A stretch of 37,473 bases of DNA from the NCBI GenBank assembly GCA_964528095.1, contig CAZGSG010000016.1, positions 1-37,473 of the forward strand. The letters run 5' to 3'. The notes beneath the pieces were generated by a model. It was not told the DNA's origin. It saw only the letters and a program-made list of their open reading frames with translations, and did not search any database. Positions 1 through 8,297 of the stretch are shown one piece after another (positions within the stretch are counted from its first letter, which is position 1; each line of letters starts with the position of its first letter). A program made the translations under genes and the position numbers. The stretch comes from CAZGSG01 sp964528095. GTDB lineage: Bacteria > Bacteroidota > Bacteroidia > Chitinophagales > Chitinophagaceae.

Positions 1-336
1 GAAGGCAATAAGGTATATGGGGTGTTGAGCATCCTGGTGCAGGCATTTTTTGAGGTGGAATATTTATTTGATGTACAGGAGCATTCTTTTGTGCCTCCGC
101 CAAAGGTAAAGAGTGGGGTCATTCGTTTATTGCCAAGAAAAGATCTACTAGAAATGAAAAGCGAAAAACATTTTTTCCTCCTGGTAAAGACAGCATTTAA
201 CCAGCGAAGAAAAACGCTCCGCAATGCAGTCAAAGGAATATTTGAAGCAACGGTACTGGAAGACGAATTATTTAACAAAAGAGCGGAACAATTATCGGTA
301 GCAGATTTTGCCGCACTTACATTTAAAATGCGGTAA
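1..336 (+). CDS. rsmA: 16S rRNA dimethyladenosine transferase RsmA, C-terminal part
   Basis: The reading frame is open from the first base of the window, so only about the last 111 residues are present. The piece begins EGNKVYGVLSILVQAFFEVE and continues with FVPPPKVKSGVIRL, the conserved C-terminal region of KsgA/RsmA, followed by FNQRRKTLRNAVKG, the typical end of the family. Family knowledge: RsmA dimethylates two adjacent adenosines near the 3' end of 16S rRNA during small-subunit maturation, using SAM. The SAM-binding domain lies upstream of the window. It ends 16 bases before the dehydrogenase gene on the same strand, suggesting one transcript. Nothing points to a broken gene; it is simply cut by the window edge. 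Confidence 0.93.
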   Translation, partial: EGNKVYGVLSILVQAFFEVEYLFDVQEHSFVPPPKVKSGVIRLLPRKDLLEMKSEKHFFLLVKTAFNQRRKTLRNAVKGIFEATVLEDELFNKRAEQLSVADFAALTFKMR

Positions 337-352
337 ACTCATCTCTAAAGAC

Positions 353-1279
353 ATGAAAAAAAAAGTAATTATTACCGGGAAGGCACATGAATATCTTGCC
401 GGACAATTGGAATCGAAAGGTTTTGAAGTGTTATATGAACCGCAGATCTCTTATGAGCAACTCTTTGCTATCATACCTGAAATAGAAGGAATGGTGGTAA
501 CAACCAGGATACAAGTTGATAAGAAACTACTGGACCAGGCGACAACCCTGAAATGGATAGCACGTTTGGGAAGCGGCATGGAACTGATTGATACGGTATA
601 CGCTGAAAGTAAAGGTATAAAATGTGTAAGCAGCCCTGAAGGTAACAGGAATGCCGTTGCAGAACAGGCGCTGGGGATGTTGCTGGCATTGATGAATAAT
701 ATAGTGCGGGGTCATAATGAAGTAAGGAATGGGATATGGAAAAGGGAGGAGAACCGGGGTATTGAATTGAGCGGCAGAACAGTTGGCATAATCGGCTATG
801 GAAACACGGGTAGTTCATTTGCCCGTTTACTTGAACCTTTTGGGGTGACCATACTGGCATATGATAAATATAAATTTGGTTTTGGCAAGGGCTATGTAAA
901 AGAGGCAAGCCTGGAACAGATCTGCAGGTATGCAGATGTTATCAGTTTTCATATTCCGCTCACGGATGAAACACGCTATATGGGTAATGAATCCTTTTTC
1001 AACTCTCTGCAGCAAAAGCCATATTTGTTAAACTTATCGCGCGGCAAGGTCATACGCACGCTTGATCTGTTGGCAGCATTAAAGAATAACAAACTGGCCG
1101 GTGCAGCACTGGATGTGCTGGAAAATGAAAAACTGGACACTTATAATGAAACGGAAAAACAAATGCTGAATGAGCTGATGTCCCTCCCCAACATGCTCAT
1201 TACGCCGCATATAGGTGGTTATTCTTATGAGGCAGCAGTAAAAATGGTCAAAGTGGTGCTGGAAAAACTTGGCTTTTGA
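353..1279 (+). CDS. D-isomer-specific 2-hydroxyacid dehydrogenase (phosphoglycerate dehydrogenase-like)
   Basis: A 308-residue soluble NAD-dependent oxidoreductase. The Rossmann motif GRTVGIIGYGNTGSSFA is followed by an acidic residue (AYDKYK) expected to bind the NAD ribose. The catalytic pieces are present: Arg in NLSRGKVI, Glu in the segment after AALDVLENE, and His in ITPHIGGYS. The family reduces 2-keto acids or oxidises D-2-hydroxyacids; SerA-type 3-phosphoglycerate dehydrogenases are the nearest look-alike, but there is no C-terminal ACT domain, so the substrate is not decided. I chose the ATG at 353 (MKKKVIITGKAHEYL) because earlier possible starts overlap rsmA and add no family sequence. 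It probably shares a transcript with rsmA. The greA promoter begins right at or after its stop codon. Confidence 0.88.
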   Translation: MKKKVIITGKAHEYLAGQLESKGFEVLYEPQISYEQLFAIIPEIEGMVVTTRIQVDKKLLDQATTLKWIARLGSGMELIDTVYAESKGIKCVSSPEGNRNAVAEQALGMLLALMNNIVRGHNEVRNGIWKREENRGIELSGRTVGIIGYGNTGSSFARLLEPFGVTILAYDKYKFGFGKGYVKEASLEQICRYADVISFHIPLTDETRYMGNESFFNSLQQKPYLLNLSRGKVIRTLDLLAALKNNKLAGAALDVLENEKLDTYNETEKQMLNELMSLPNMLITPHIGGYSYEAAVKMVKVVLEKLGF

Positions 1280-1286
1280 TTGGCTT

Positions 1287-1313
1287 TTGTTTTGAAAAAA
1301 CTTTTTATCTTTG
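1287..1313 (+). promoter_or_regulatory. Probable greA promoter
   Basis: A perfect Bacteroidota -7 element, TATCTTTG (TAnnTTTG), lies at 1306-1313. A TTG at 1287-1289 could serve as the -33 element; the 16-base spacing is a little short. It starts just after the stop codon of the dehydrogenase and would place the RNA start near 1319, about 70 bases before the greA ATG. Confidence 0.6.
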
Positions 1314-1327
1314 TAATTCTGATAATG

Positions 1328-1369
1328 CAACGCTTCAGCAATACGACTGGGGCGTTGTTATTTTTTTAT
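1328..1369 (+). terminator. Terminator-like hairpin in the greA leader (possible attenuator)
   Basis: CAACGCTTCAG (1328-1338) pairs with CTGGGGCGTTG (1347-1357) as an unbroken 11-bp RNA stem including two G-U pairs, with an 8-base loop. TTATTTTTTTATT follows directly. The hairpin lies between the greA promoter and the greA start codon, so it would stop a fraction of greA transcripts as a leader RNA of roughly 45-50 bases. It may also end read-through from the rsmA unit. Confidence 0.6.
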
Positions 1370-1388
1370 TATGTAAAAAGCAAACGTT

Positions 1389-1862
1389 ATGAGTGACATT
1401 CAATATGTAACAAAAGAAACACTCGAGTTAATGAAGGCTGAGTTGCAAAAGCTGAAAGGTGTGGACAGGCCTGCTGCCAGCCGCGCCATTGCAGAGGCCC
1501 GGGAAAAAGGCGACCTGAAAGAGAATGCAGAATATGATGCGGCAAAGGAAGCGCAGGGTTTGCTGGAAGCAAAGATTGCGGCAATGGAAGGATCTATGTC
1601 TAACGTACGTGTACTCGATGAGGCGTTAATCGATACCAGCAAGGTTTCTATCCTTACTAAAGTAACAATGACCAACCTGGGTACCAAAAAACAGGTAACC
1701 TATCAACTGGTAAGTGAAGCGGAGGCTGATCTGAAATCGGGGAAAATATCAATTGCTTCTCCTATAGGGAAAGGTATATTGGGCAAACATGTTGGTGAAA
1801 CAGCAGAAGTAATGGCCCCGGCCGGCACACTTAAATTCAAGATAGAAAATATCACAGCATAA
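1389..1862 (+). CDS. greA: Transcription elongation factor GreA
   Basis: A 157-residue protein of normal GreA length. The N-terminal coiled-coil carries the conserved tip sequence EKGDLKENAEYDAAKEAQG; the Asp and Glu of DLKE are the residues that project into the RNA polymerase secondary channel. The C-terminal FKBP-like domain ends with SPIGKGILGKHVGETAEV, also family-typical. GreA stimulates the polymerase to cleave backtracked RNA, rescuing arrested complexes. The start MSDIQYVTKETLELM is clear. The gene has its own promoter and a terminator-like hairpin in its leader, and two terminators follow it, so it looks like a single-gene unit whose expression may be set by attenuation. Confidence 0.97.
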   Translation: MSDIQYVTKETLELMKAELQKLKGVDRPAASRAIAEAREKGDLKENAEYDAAKEAQGLLEAKIAAMEGSMSNVRVLDEALIDTSKVSILTKVTMTNLGTKKQVTYQLVSEAEADLKSGKISIASPIGKGILGKHVGETAEVMAPAGTLKFKIENITA

Positions 1863-1886
1863 CATTGAATTGAAGAGCGTAAAAGG

Positions 1887-1914
1887 ATCCTGGCCCCGGC
1901 CGGGATTTTTTTTT
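1887..1914 (+). terminator. greA terminator 1
   Basis: ATCCTGGCC pairs with GGCCGGGAT (one T-G pair) around a very tight C-rich turn, followed by a run of nine T. It begins 25 bases after the greA stop codon. Confidence 0.8.
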
Positions 1915-1945
1915 GCCAGACAGTAAAGGGGCTATTAAAAGATAT

Positions 1946-1973
1946 GCCCGTTTATATCGGGCTTCTTTTTTTT
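1946..1973 (+). terminator. greA terminator 2
   Basis: GCCCG (1946-1950) pairs with CGGGC (1958-1962), followed by TTCTTTTTTTT. It is a second, weaker hairpin placed in tandem behind the first, between greA and the HIT gene. Confidence 0.65.
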
Positions 1974-2074
1974 GATACAGGGATCGTTAACCACTAATTT
2001 ATTCCGAAATTTATTGTGTATGGCGACTCATCAGCTATTATCTTATTTCATTTATTCATAAAATCGTTGGCGGT

Positions 2075-2464
2075 ATGACTATTTTTTCAAAGATCATTAC
2101 GGGACAGATACCCGGCTATAAAATCGCAGAGAATGAGAAGTTTTTTGCTTTTCTTGACATTTTCCCGTTGAAAGAAGGACATGTATTAGTAGTGCCCAAA
2201 AATGAGACAGATAAATTTTTTGATCTTTCCGACGAATACCTAAGCGGGTTATTAGTGTTTGCAAAACCAATTGCGAAGGCGATAGAAAAAGCATTCGATT
2301 GTAATCGTTGTGGCATTAGCGTGGTAGGGCTCGAAGTACCACATGCGCATATGCATCTTATTCCCATTAATTCGGCTGAAGACCTGAATTTTTCAAATCC
2401 CAAATTAAAATTATCTGATGCTGAAATGAAAAAGGTACAGGAAAAGATAGTATCGCATCTATAA
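2075..2464 (+). CDS. HIT family hydrolase
   Basis: A 129-residue protein of the histidine triad superfamily. The signature HxHxH is present in VPHAHMHLIPI, where the middle His is the nucleophile of the family. The N-terminal half, with IFSKIITGQIPGYKI and DIFPLKEGHVLVVP, matches HIT proteins of the Hint branch, which hydrolyse purine nucleoside phosphoramidates or dinucleotides. The exact substrate cannot be told from sequence. The gene stands alone: greA terminators lie upstream and ruvC converges from the other strand with 19 bases between the stop codons. Confidence 0.93.
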   Translation: MTIFSKIITGQIPGYKIAENEKFFAFLDIFPLKEGHVLVVPKNETDKFFDLSDEYLSGLLVFAKPIAKAIEKAFDCNRCGISVVGLEVPHAHMHLIPINSAEDLNFSNPKLKLSDAEMKKVQEKIVSHL

Positions 2465-2483
2465 GAGGGCGGCAAACAGAATT

Positions 2484-3050
2484 TTATTTCTTTGCCAGTC
2501 TTTTCGGATTTTTTTTCAGAAAATCTTCCCAGCCGCTAAACCCTTTTCCTGCTTTTGCGATTGGGGAGCTTATTTGCAGGTGATGACAAACGGCAATCGC
2601 CAGCGCATCTGTAGCATCATAATAGGCGGGTTCTTCCTTCAGGAAAAGCAATTGCTGCAGCATTTTCCATACCTGTATCTTATCTGCATTACCATTGCCG
2701 GTGACCGATTGTTTTACCTTTCGTGGTGAATATTCTGTTACCGGTAAACCCGCATTGATGGCCGCAGCAATAGCCACACCCTGCGCCCGTCCCAGTTTTA
2801 GCATACTTTGAACGTTTTTTCCGAAAAACGGGGCTTCAATGGCAAATTCATTTGGCCGAAAGGTTTTGATCAACTCGTCTACCTTATGGTAAATAAGTTG
2901 CAGCCGTTCGTAATTATCTTTTTTGGGAGAAAGTTTCAGCACCTCCATTTCTTTCATCTCCATGCGGGTCCCTTGGATTTCGATGATGCTATATCCCATC
3001 ACGATCGTTCCGGGATCGATACCCAGTATTATTTTAGCAGGCTTTTGCAG
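2484..3050 (-). CDS. ruvC: Crossover junction endodeoxyribonuclease RuvC
   Basis: RuvC resolves Holliday junctions together with RuvAB. All four acidic catalytic positions are visible: Asp in ILGIDPG, Glu in FAIEAPF, and the two Asp of YDATDALA. The start is a problem. The first ordinary start codon in frame is a GTG at 3000-3002, but that would remove the ILGIDPG strand with its catalytic Asp. The open frame extends about 20 codons further upstream without ATG, GTG or TTG. I place the start at CTG 3048-3050 (LQKPAKIILGIDPG), giving about 188 residues, normal for RuvC; an ATA start is an alternative. A sequence error near the 5' end is also possible. It is transcribed away from the flippase-like gene. 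Confidence 0.88.
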   Translation of the reverse strand: MQKPAKIILGIDPGTIVMGYSIIEIQGTRMEMKEMEVLKLSPKKDNYERLQLIYHKVDELIKTFRPNEFAIEAPFFGKNVQSMLKLGRAQGVAIAAAINAGLPVTEYSPRKVKQSVTGNGNADKIQVWKMLQQLLFLKEEPAYYDATDALAIAVCHHLQISSPIAKAGKGFSGWEDFLKKNPKRLAKK

Positions 3051-3156
3051 GAGGCAATGTATTTTTACAGGTTAATAACCACTTGTTCAAAAAATCGTTA
3101 CGAAAATACTTATTTATCAGGGGAGTGAATGAAGTAAAGACCTTTTGATCCAAAAT

Positions 3157-4176
3157 ATGAGAATAACGTCCTTAAATAAGAAAAAACTCAAATTCTTCGT
3201 CAATTATTTCCTCGGACCACTATTGTTCATATGGATGTGTTATTCGATTTATAGCCAGGTGCGGAAGCAGCCCGGTTTGGAAACCTCCTGGAAACATATC
3301 CGTAATTCATTCAGCAGTTCAATGGTATGGAACCTCGTAGGGGTATTTGCCCTGATGATTGTCAATTGGGGGATAGAGTCCGTAAAATGGAGAATGGTGG
3401 TCAGAAAAATACAAAAGGTCAGTTTCCTGACGGCGTTCAAAGCTGTTTTGTCGGGAGTTTCTTTTTCCGTAACTACTCCCAACCGGGTAGGCGAATATCT
3501 TGGCAGGATATTGTATATGGAAGAAGGCAAGCGGCTCAAGGCGATTTCTCTGACCATTACAGGCAGCATCAGCCAGCTGATCATTACGCTTGGAATGGGA
3601 CTGGTGGGCCTTTTCATCCTGCAGGCGAATATTGAAGCCAGCGGCATGATCTCAGCTCTTTGGATAAGGGTACTGATGTTTGGTACCTTCGCGGTACTGC
3701 TTATTTTAACACTATTTTATTTCCGCCTTTCCTGGATAGTAAAATGGATTGATAAGTTACCCGGAAACAGTAAATTCTCGTGGCTGATCCAGACATTGGA
3801 AGAATTCAATGCAACGCTGTTGTTGAGACTTCTGTCTTTATCAGCAATAAGATTTTTGGTATTTATCGCACAATACTACCTCCTGTTTCGTTTATTTAAC
3901 GTAGATATTACATGGTGGCAGGGATTATGGACGGTGAGTATCTCATTTTTGGTGATGGCGGTCATTCCGACCATAGCGTTATTTACTGATCTGGGGCTAA
4001 GAGGTGAAGTGAGCCTGAAGTTATTGGGTCTTTTTAGTGGCAATAACCTGGGTATCGGCCTCACTTCGTTCAGTATCTGGGTCATTAACCTGATCATTCC
4101 CGCATTGGCGGGCAGTTTATTAATTTTGAGTATAAAAAGGATATTTAAAAATAAGGATGTGTCGCCCGGGGAATGA
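3157..4176 (+). CDS. Lysylphosphatidylglycerol synthase TM / flippase-like membrane protein
   Basis: A 339-residue integral membrane protein with about eight hydrophobic segments. The N-terminal half contains NWGIESVKWRMVVRKI and FKAVLSGVSFSVTTPNRVGEYLGR, a pattern typical of the UPF0104/LPG_synthase_TM family, in which the helix bundle is thought to move lipid-linked substrates. It has only the membrane part, without the aminoacyl-transferase domain of MprF, so it should not be called lysyl-PG synthase. The ATG at 3157 is preferred over a TTG four codons upstream. The DUF3108 gene follows after 32 bases on the same strand, so the two are probably co-transcribed. Confidence 0.8.
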   Translation: MRITSLNKKKLKFFVNYFLGPLLFIWMCYSIYSQVRKQPGLETSWKHIRNSFSSSMVWNLVGVFALMIVNWGIESVKWRMVVRKIQKVSFLTAFKAVLSGVSFSVTTPNRVGEYLGRILYMEEGKRLKAISLTITGSISQLIITLGMGLVGLFILQANIEASGMISALWIRVLMFGTFAVLLILTLFYFRLSWIVKWIDKLPGNSKFSWLIQTLEEFNATLLLRLLSLSAIRFLVFIAQYYLLFRLFNVDITWWQGLWTVSISFLVMAVIPTIALFTDLGLRGEVSLKLLGLFSGNNLGIGLTSFSIWVINLIIPALAGSLLILSIKRIFKNKDVSPGE

Positions 4177-4208
4177 TCTTACGGGCCTGAAAAATAAATG
4201 TAAACCTG

Positions 4209-5015
4209 ATGAATGGATTTAAGCTGATCGTTATCCCGGTGCTTGCTTTGATGGCTTTTTCAACAAAGGCAAAGACGCCCTACCAGGATAATTGTAGTAT
4301 AAAGAACACTGCTTTTCAGGCAGGAGAAAAAGTTTCTTTTACAGTATTTTATGCTGTAGCGGGTATCTATGTAAATGCCGGTACTGCCACATTTACCAAC
4401 ACACTCGAAACCCTCAATAATAAACCAGTGTATCATATTACCGGCGATGGAAGTACCAATTCTTCCTACGACTGGATCTATAAGGTGAGGGACAAGTATG
4501 AGACATATATTGATACAACCACAATGCAGCCGTTGAAATTTATCCGTAATGTAAACGAGGGCGGTCATAAGATCTACCAGAATGTAACATTTAATAAGAC
4601 GGCAAATACCGCTGTTACGACTAACGGAGTATTCAAAGTGCCCGTCTGTGTGCAGGATGTGGTGAGTGCTGTTTTCTATGCCCGCAACGTGGATTATTCC
4701 AGGTTGCAACCCAATGATAAGATCGCTTTTTCAATGTTTCTTGACAACGAAGTGTTCAATATGTATATCCGTTACCTGGGTAAAGAAACGGTCAAAACAA
4801 AATACGGAAAATTCAGGGCCATCAAGATCAAACCGCTTTTGCTGAAGGGAACGATCTTTGAAGGCGGCGAAGACATGACGGTTTGGGTAACGGATGATCC
4901 CAATCATATTCCCGTACGGATCGAAAGCCCGATCGTTGTTGGAAAAGTAAAGATCGACATGATGAGCCATGAGAACCTGCGTTATCCCCTTACATCATTG
5001 GTGAACAGGCGTTAA
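4209..5015 (+). CDS. Exported DUF3108 domain protein
   Basis: A 268-residue protein. A hydrophobic N-terminus (MNGFKLIVIPVLALMAFSTKAK) looks like a signal peptide, so the product is probably periplasmic or outer-membrane-associated. The body begins AFQAGEKVSFTVFYAVAGIYVNAGTATF and includes YKVRDKYETYIDTTTMQPLKF and GKFRAIKIKPLL, the hallmark pattern of DUF3108. The family has no established enzymatic role; the beta-rich repeats suggest a lipid- or polysaccharide-binding fold (inference). Its stop codon is 2 bases from the stop of the convergent metallo-hydrolase gene, leaving no room for a shared hairpin terminator. Confidence 0.82.
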   Translation: MNGFKLIVIPVLALMAFSTKAKTPYQDNCSIKNTAFQAGEKVSFTVFYAVAGIYVNAGTATFTNTLETLNNKPVYHITGDGSTNSSYDWIYKVRDKYETYIDTTTMQPLKFIRNVNEGGHKIYQNVTFNKTANTAVTTNGVFKVPVCVQDVVSAVFYARNVDYSRLQPNDKIAFSMFLDNEVFNMYIRYLGKETVKTKYGKFRAIKIKPLLLKGTIFEGGEDMTVWVTDDPNHIPVRIESPIVVGKVKIDMMSHENLRYPLTSLVNRR

Positions 5016-5017
5016 AT

Positions 5018-5908
5018 CTAAATCTCTTCCAGTTTAAAAAAATCTCCGGGTTTTATACCTCTTTCTGTTTGCTGTAGGGTGCAACATTCATATTGTGCAT
5101 CATGTTCAAAGTAAAGTATATAATTATTTTCAACAGCTTCTTTTAAGAAAGACCTCTTTTCCCCAAGTGTGGTAAGCGGGAACATATCGTACGCCATTAC
5201 ATAGGGCAGCGGAATATGACCATGAGAAGGGAGAAGATCGGCCATGTATACGATCGTCCTGTTTTTATAATGTAATTGCGGCAACATCATGGCACGGGTA
5301 TGGCCATTGACCACCCTGGCGTTAAAACCAGGGATCACTCCCGGGTCAATAATACCAAGCTCTTCCGAAGGAGCGGAGGCAAGATCGCTTGCTACGGCCT
5401 GCAATCCATTCGCGAATTGTAACCTGCCACTTTCTTTTATTGGTAAAATATTCTCTTTTAAAAAAGAAGCTTTCTCTCTCTCATTAGGGTTGATGGCCCA
5501 GTTCCAATGCAGTTCATTGCTCCAGTACATTGCATTTTTGAAAGCAGGCACCAGTTTTTCTCCATCCCGCATAATAGCTCCGCCGCAATGATCAAAATGC
5601 AGGTGAGTAAGAAAAACATCTGTAATATCATCCCGGTGAAATCCGTGGCCGGCTAATGATTTGTCTAATGTATCGTCTCCATGCAAATAGTAATAGCCGA
5701 AAAATTTTGCATCCTGTTTGTCGCCCATCCCCGTATCTATTAAGATCAGCTTTTCCCCGTCTTCGATCAACAGGCAACGCAATGCCCAGCTACACATATT
5801 ATTTTCATCTGCCGGATTTATTTTTTGCCAGATGCTTTTAGGCACTACTCCAAACATGGCACCACCGTCCAGTTTAAAATAACCCGTATTGATAGTATAT
5901 AAATTCAT
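5018..5908 (-). CDS. Metallo-beta-lactamase-fold hydrolase
   Basis: A 296-residue protein with the zinc signature HLHFDH (H102, H104, D106, H107), the preceding ILIDTGMGDK strand, and later candidate ligands in VNGHTRAMM, YMADLLPSHGH and LYFEHDA. No signal peptide is seen, so it should be cytoplasmic. This branch of the superfamily includes lactonases of the quorum-quenching type and many uncharacterised hydrolases; the substrate cannot be assigned. The gene is downstream of the UMF1 transporter on the same strand with a 76-base gap and could be the last gene of the uppP/transporter unit. It ends with TAG, which matters for the TAG discussed at 23136. Confidence 0.87.
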   Translation of the reverse strand: MNLYTINTGYFKLDGGAMFGVVPKSIWQKINPADENNMCSWALRCLLIEDGEKLILIDTGMGDKQDAKFFGYYYLHGDDTLDKSLAGHGFHRDDITDVFLTHLHFDHCGGAIMRDGEKLVPAFKNAMYWSNELHWNWAINPNEREKASFLKENILPIKESGRLQFANGLQAVASDLASAPSEELGIIDPGVIPGFNARVVNGHTRAMMLPQLHYKNRTIVYMADLLPSHGHIPLPYVMAYDMFPLTTLGEKRSFLKEAVENNYILYFEHDAQYECCTLQQTERGIKPGDFFKLEEI

Positions 5909-5984
5909 AGTATGCGATTTGCTGGCCTGCCCGGATTTTCACTTTCATCCGAATTATGGCGATGGACAGATCTTTACAAACGGA

Positions 5985-7349
5985 TCAGCCATCAAGGTTC
6001 ACTGTCAGTTGTTTTTGCTTGAGTCTTGTTATATACAAACCGATAAGTCCAATAATAAAAAAGCCTATCAGCGCAAGTACAGAACTTCGCTGTGATCCGG
6101 TAAGCTCATTGATAAAACCAAAGCTGAAAATACCTATTACACAGGCGATCTTTTCAGTTACATCATAGAAACTGAAAAAAGAAGTGGTATCTTTTGTTTC
6201 GGGCATTAGTTTGGAATAAGTAGAGCGGCTGAGTGATTGTATGCCGCCCATTACAAAACCCACACCGGTGGCCAGCCCATAAAATTCGTATATACCGTCC
6301 CTCGGAAGCTGGTAACCGATAATGCAAAGCCCTATCCAGACGATTACCAGCACCATCAGTGTTCTTATATTCCCGATACGGGAAGAGAGTTTGGAAATTA
6401 CAAAAGCTCCAGGTATGGCTATCAGTTGTATGATCAGAATTGCGATGATCAGGTTTGTTGTGGGGATATTCAATTCACTTTTTCCATATAGCGCAGCAAC
6501 AAGCATTACCGTTTGTACGCCCATATTATAAAAGAAAAATGATAAAAGAAAACGTTTTAGTAATGGATGGCCTTTTAGCTCTCTCCATACTTTTCTTAAT
6601 TCCCTGTATCCTTTAGAAAGGATCTGGTGCTGTAGATCGCCACTACCTGCGGGCAATGGTTTGGGTAATCTTCTTAGTGAATATTGTCCGAATCCCCACC
6701 ACCAGATACCTACCAGTAAGAATGAAAGCCTGAACTGGATGGTAGAAGCGCTATTCGCATCTTCAAATCCTCCAAGAATGTTTGGGAAAAAAACAAATAT
6801 GAAACAGATCACCTGGAGCAGCACGCTGCCAACATACCCATAAGCAAATCCTTTTGCGCTGATCCGGTCGCGATCTTTTGGAGCAGCGATTTCGGGTAAA
6901 AAAGAGTTATAAAATACAAGACTCCCCCAAAACCCCACACAGGCAATGACCATACAGGCCAGGCCCAAACCAAGATGAGAAGCAGGCGCGCTTGTTGTGT
7001 CGTTAGAAGTGTTGAAGAAAAACAAAGCGGCACAGGCAATGCTACCCATGGTCAGGAAAAAATTCATGAAATTCTTCTTATTGCCTTTGTAGTCGGCAAT
7101 AGAAGATAATAGTGGCGAAATAATGGCTACGATCAGCATAGCAAGTGCCAATGCATAGTTATAAAGCGAAGTATTTTCAAACTGTCGCCCCATGAAGGTG
7201 ACTGTTGTATGGGAAACGGCTTTATTATCCACAGCGATCGCCTCAAAATAAGCAGGAAAAATGGTGGAGGTGATCACTAAATTGTATGCTGAATTGGCCC
7301 AGTCGTACATGGCCCAACCGTTCACTACTTTTTTAGAAGCCGTCTGCAT
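5985..7349 (-). CDS. UMF1-type MFS transporter (Atg22-like)
   Basis: A 454-residue membrane protein with about 12 hydrophobic segments. The N-terminus VVNGWAMYDWANSAYNLVI carries the DWANSAY signature of the UMF1 branch of the major facilitator superfamily, related to fungal Atg22 vacuolar effluxers. Further family features are SSIADYKGNKK after helix 2 and GGIQSLSRSTYSKLMPE in the C-terminal half. The substrate in bacteria is unknown. The ATG at 7349 gives a short polar N-terminus, as usual. It follows uppP after 44 bases on the same strand, at the position where I would have expected truB in many relatives, and is followed by the MBL-fold hydrolase. Confidence 0.88.
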   Translation of the reverse strand: MQTASKKVVNGWAMYDWANSAYNLVITSTIFPAYFEAIAVDNKAVSHTTVTFMGRQFENTSLYNYALALAMLIVAIISPLLSSIADYKGNKKNFMNFFLTMGSIACAALFFFNTSNDTTSAPASHLGLGLACMVIACVGFWGSLVFYNSFLPEIAAPKDRDRISAKGFAYGYVGSVLLQVICFIFVFFPNILGGFEDANSASTIQFRLSFLLVGIWWWGFGQYSLRRLPKPLPAGSGDLQHQILSKGYRELRKVWRELKGHPLLKRFLLSFFFYNMGVQTVMLVAALYGKSELNIPTTNLIIAILIIQLIAIPGAFVISKLSSRIGNIRTLMVLVIVWIGLCIIGYQLPRDGIYEFYGLATGVGFVMGGIQSLSRSTYSKLMPETKDTTSFFSFYDVTEKIACVIGIFSFGFINELTGSQRSSVLALIGFFIIGLIGLYITRLKQKQLTVNLDG

Positions 7350-7393
7350 GTGAAACTATGTTTAGAAGTAAAAATAGTGATTTGCGGATATTA

Positions 7394-8191
7394 TCACTGT
7401 ATCAGGCCTTTCCAGATCAGGAACAGCATGATCAGCCCGGCAATGATCCGGTATACACCCCATACCCTGAACCCGTATTTTTTTACAAAACCAATAAAAA
7501 ATTTAATAGCGATCAACGACACGATAAACGCCACGCCGCTACCGATCAATAGCGTGATCATATTGTCTTTCGCGATCACATCAGGATGATCTTTATACGT
7601 ATCCCAGAAACTTTTTACCGATGCAGCCAGCATGGTGGGTACAGCAAGAAAAAAAGAAAACTCTGCAGCTGCACTCCGGGTAAGCTTTTGCGTCATACCT
7701 CCGATAATGGTTGCAGCGCTACGGCTCAAACCCGGAAAAACAATGGATAAAACCTGAAAACAACCAATGATAAAAGACGTACGCGGGGTTATTTTCTCCT
7801 CGGAATCTATCCTGGGATTTTTAAAAAGATTGTCGACAAACAACAGGATGATACCTCCACCGATCATTACACAGGCAATAAACACCAGGTTGTTGAGAGC
7901 AGCGTCAATATGTTTTTTTAAGAAAAAACCAAATACCAGTGCAGGAATTACAGCAATTATGAGCTTCAGGTAAAAGTTGATCCTTTTGAAATCGAAAAAC
8001 TTTTTCCAATAGATAACAACTACGGCTAAGATGGCCGCCAGTTGAATCACAACTTCAAACATATCCCCAAAAGCGGAAGGTTCTATTCCCAGCAAAGGAT
8101 TTGCAAACTTCATATGCGCTGTGGAAGAAATAGGCAGGAACTCGGTCAACCCTTCCACGATGGCGATGATTACGGCTTCAAATATGCTCAT
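7394..8191 (-). CDS. uppP: Undecaprenyl-diphosphatase UppP (BacA)
   Basis: A 265-residue polytopic membrane enzyme. Both catalytic regions of the BacA family are intact: EGLTEFLPISSTAH at residues 13-26 and PGLSRSAATI in the middle of the protein, whose Arg and Ser/Thr residues coordinate the pyrophosphate. It removes a phosphate from undecaprenyl pyrophosphate to regenerate the lipid carrier for peptidoglycan and other wall polymers. Unlike the simple operon seen in many relatives, an intrinsic terminator sits between the DUF3098 gene and uppP, so uppP should have its own promoter or depend on read-through. Confidence 0.96.
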   Translation of the reverse strand: MSIFEAVIIAIVEGLTEFLPISSTAHMKFANPLLGIEPSAFGDMFEVVIQLAAILAVVVIYWKKFFDFKRINFYLKLIIAVIPALVFGFFLKKHIDAALNNLVFIACVMIGGGIILLFVDNLFKNPRIDSEEKITPRTSFIIGCFQVLSIVFPGLSRSAATIIGGMTQKLTRSAAAEFSFFLAVPTMLAASVKSFWDTYKDHPDVIAKDNMITLLIGSGVAFIVSLIAIKFFIGFVKKYGFRVWGVYRIIAGLIMLFLIWKGLIQ

Positions 8192-8240
8192 ATTTCAGCG
8201 GGATAATATTGTAATATAAAGTGCTACGGGAATTAAAATC

Positions 8241-8279
8241 TAAAAAAGAAGGTGACGCACGGGCATCACCTTAAAAAAT
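8241..8279 (-). terminator. Intrinsic terminator between the DUF3098 gene and uppP
   Basis: Read on the minus strand, AAGGTGATGC pairs with GCGTCACCTT (one T-G pair) around a CCGT loop, followed by CTTTTTTAG. The stem spans 8249-8272. An A-rich run on the other side could also let it work from the plus strand, but no plus-strand gene uses it. Confidence 0.75.
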
Positions 8280-8297
8280 ATTGGCACACCGGTATTG

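Noticed and set aside
1..336. rsmA as a truncated pseudogene
   Set aside because: The frame is open to the first base and the sequence is normal; the truncation is the window edge.
471..908. Long open frame on the minus strand opposite the dehydrogenase gene
   Set aside because: It is antisense to a well-supported enzyme and its translation has no family-like features; it is rich in Cys, His and Pro, as frame shadows often are.
3157..4176. Calling the flippase-like membrane protein MprF (lysyl-phosphatidylglycerol synthase)
   Set aside because: Only the membrane domain is present; the catalytic aminoacyl-transferase domain is missing.
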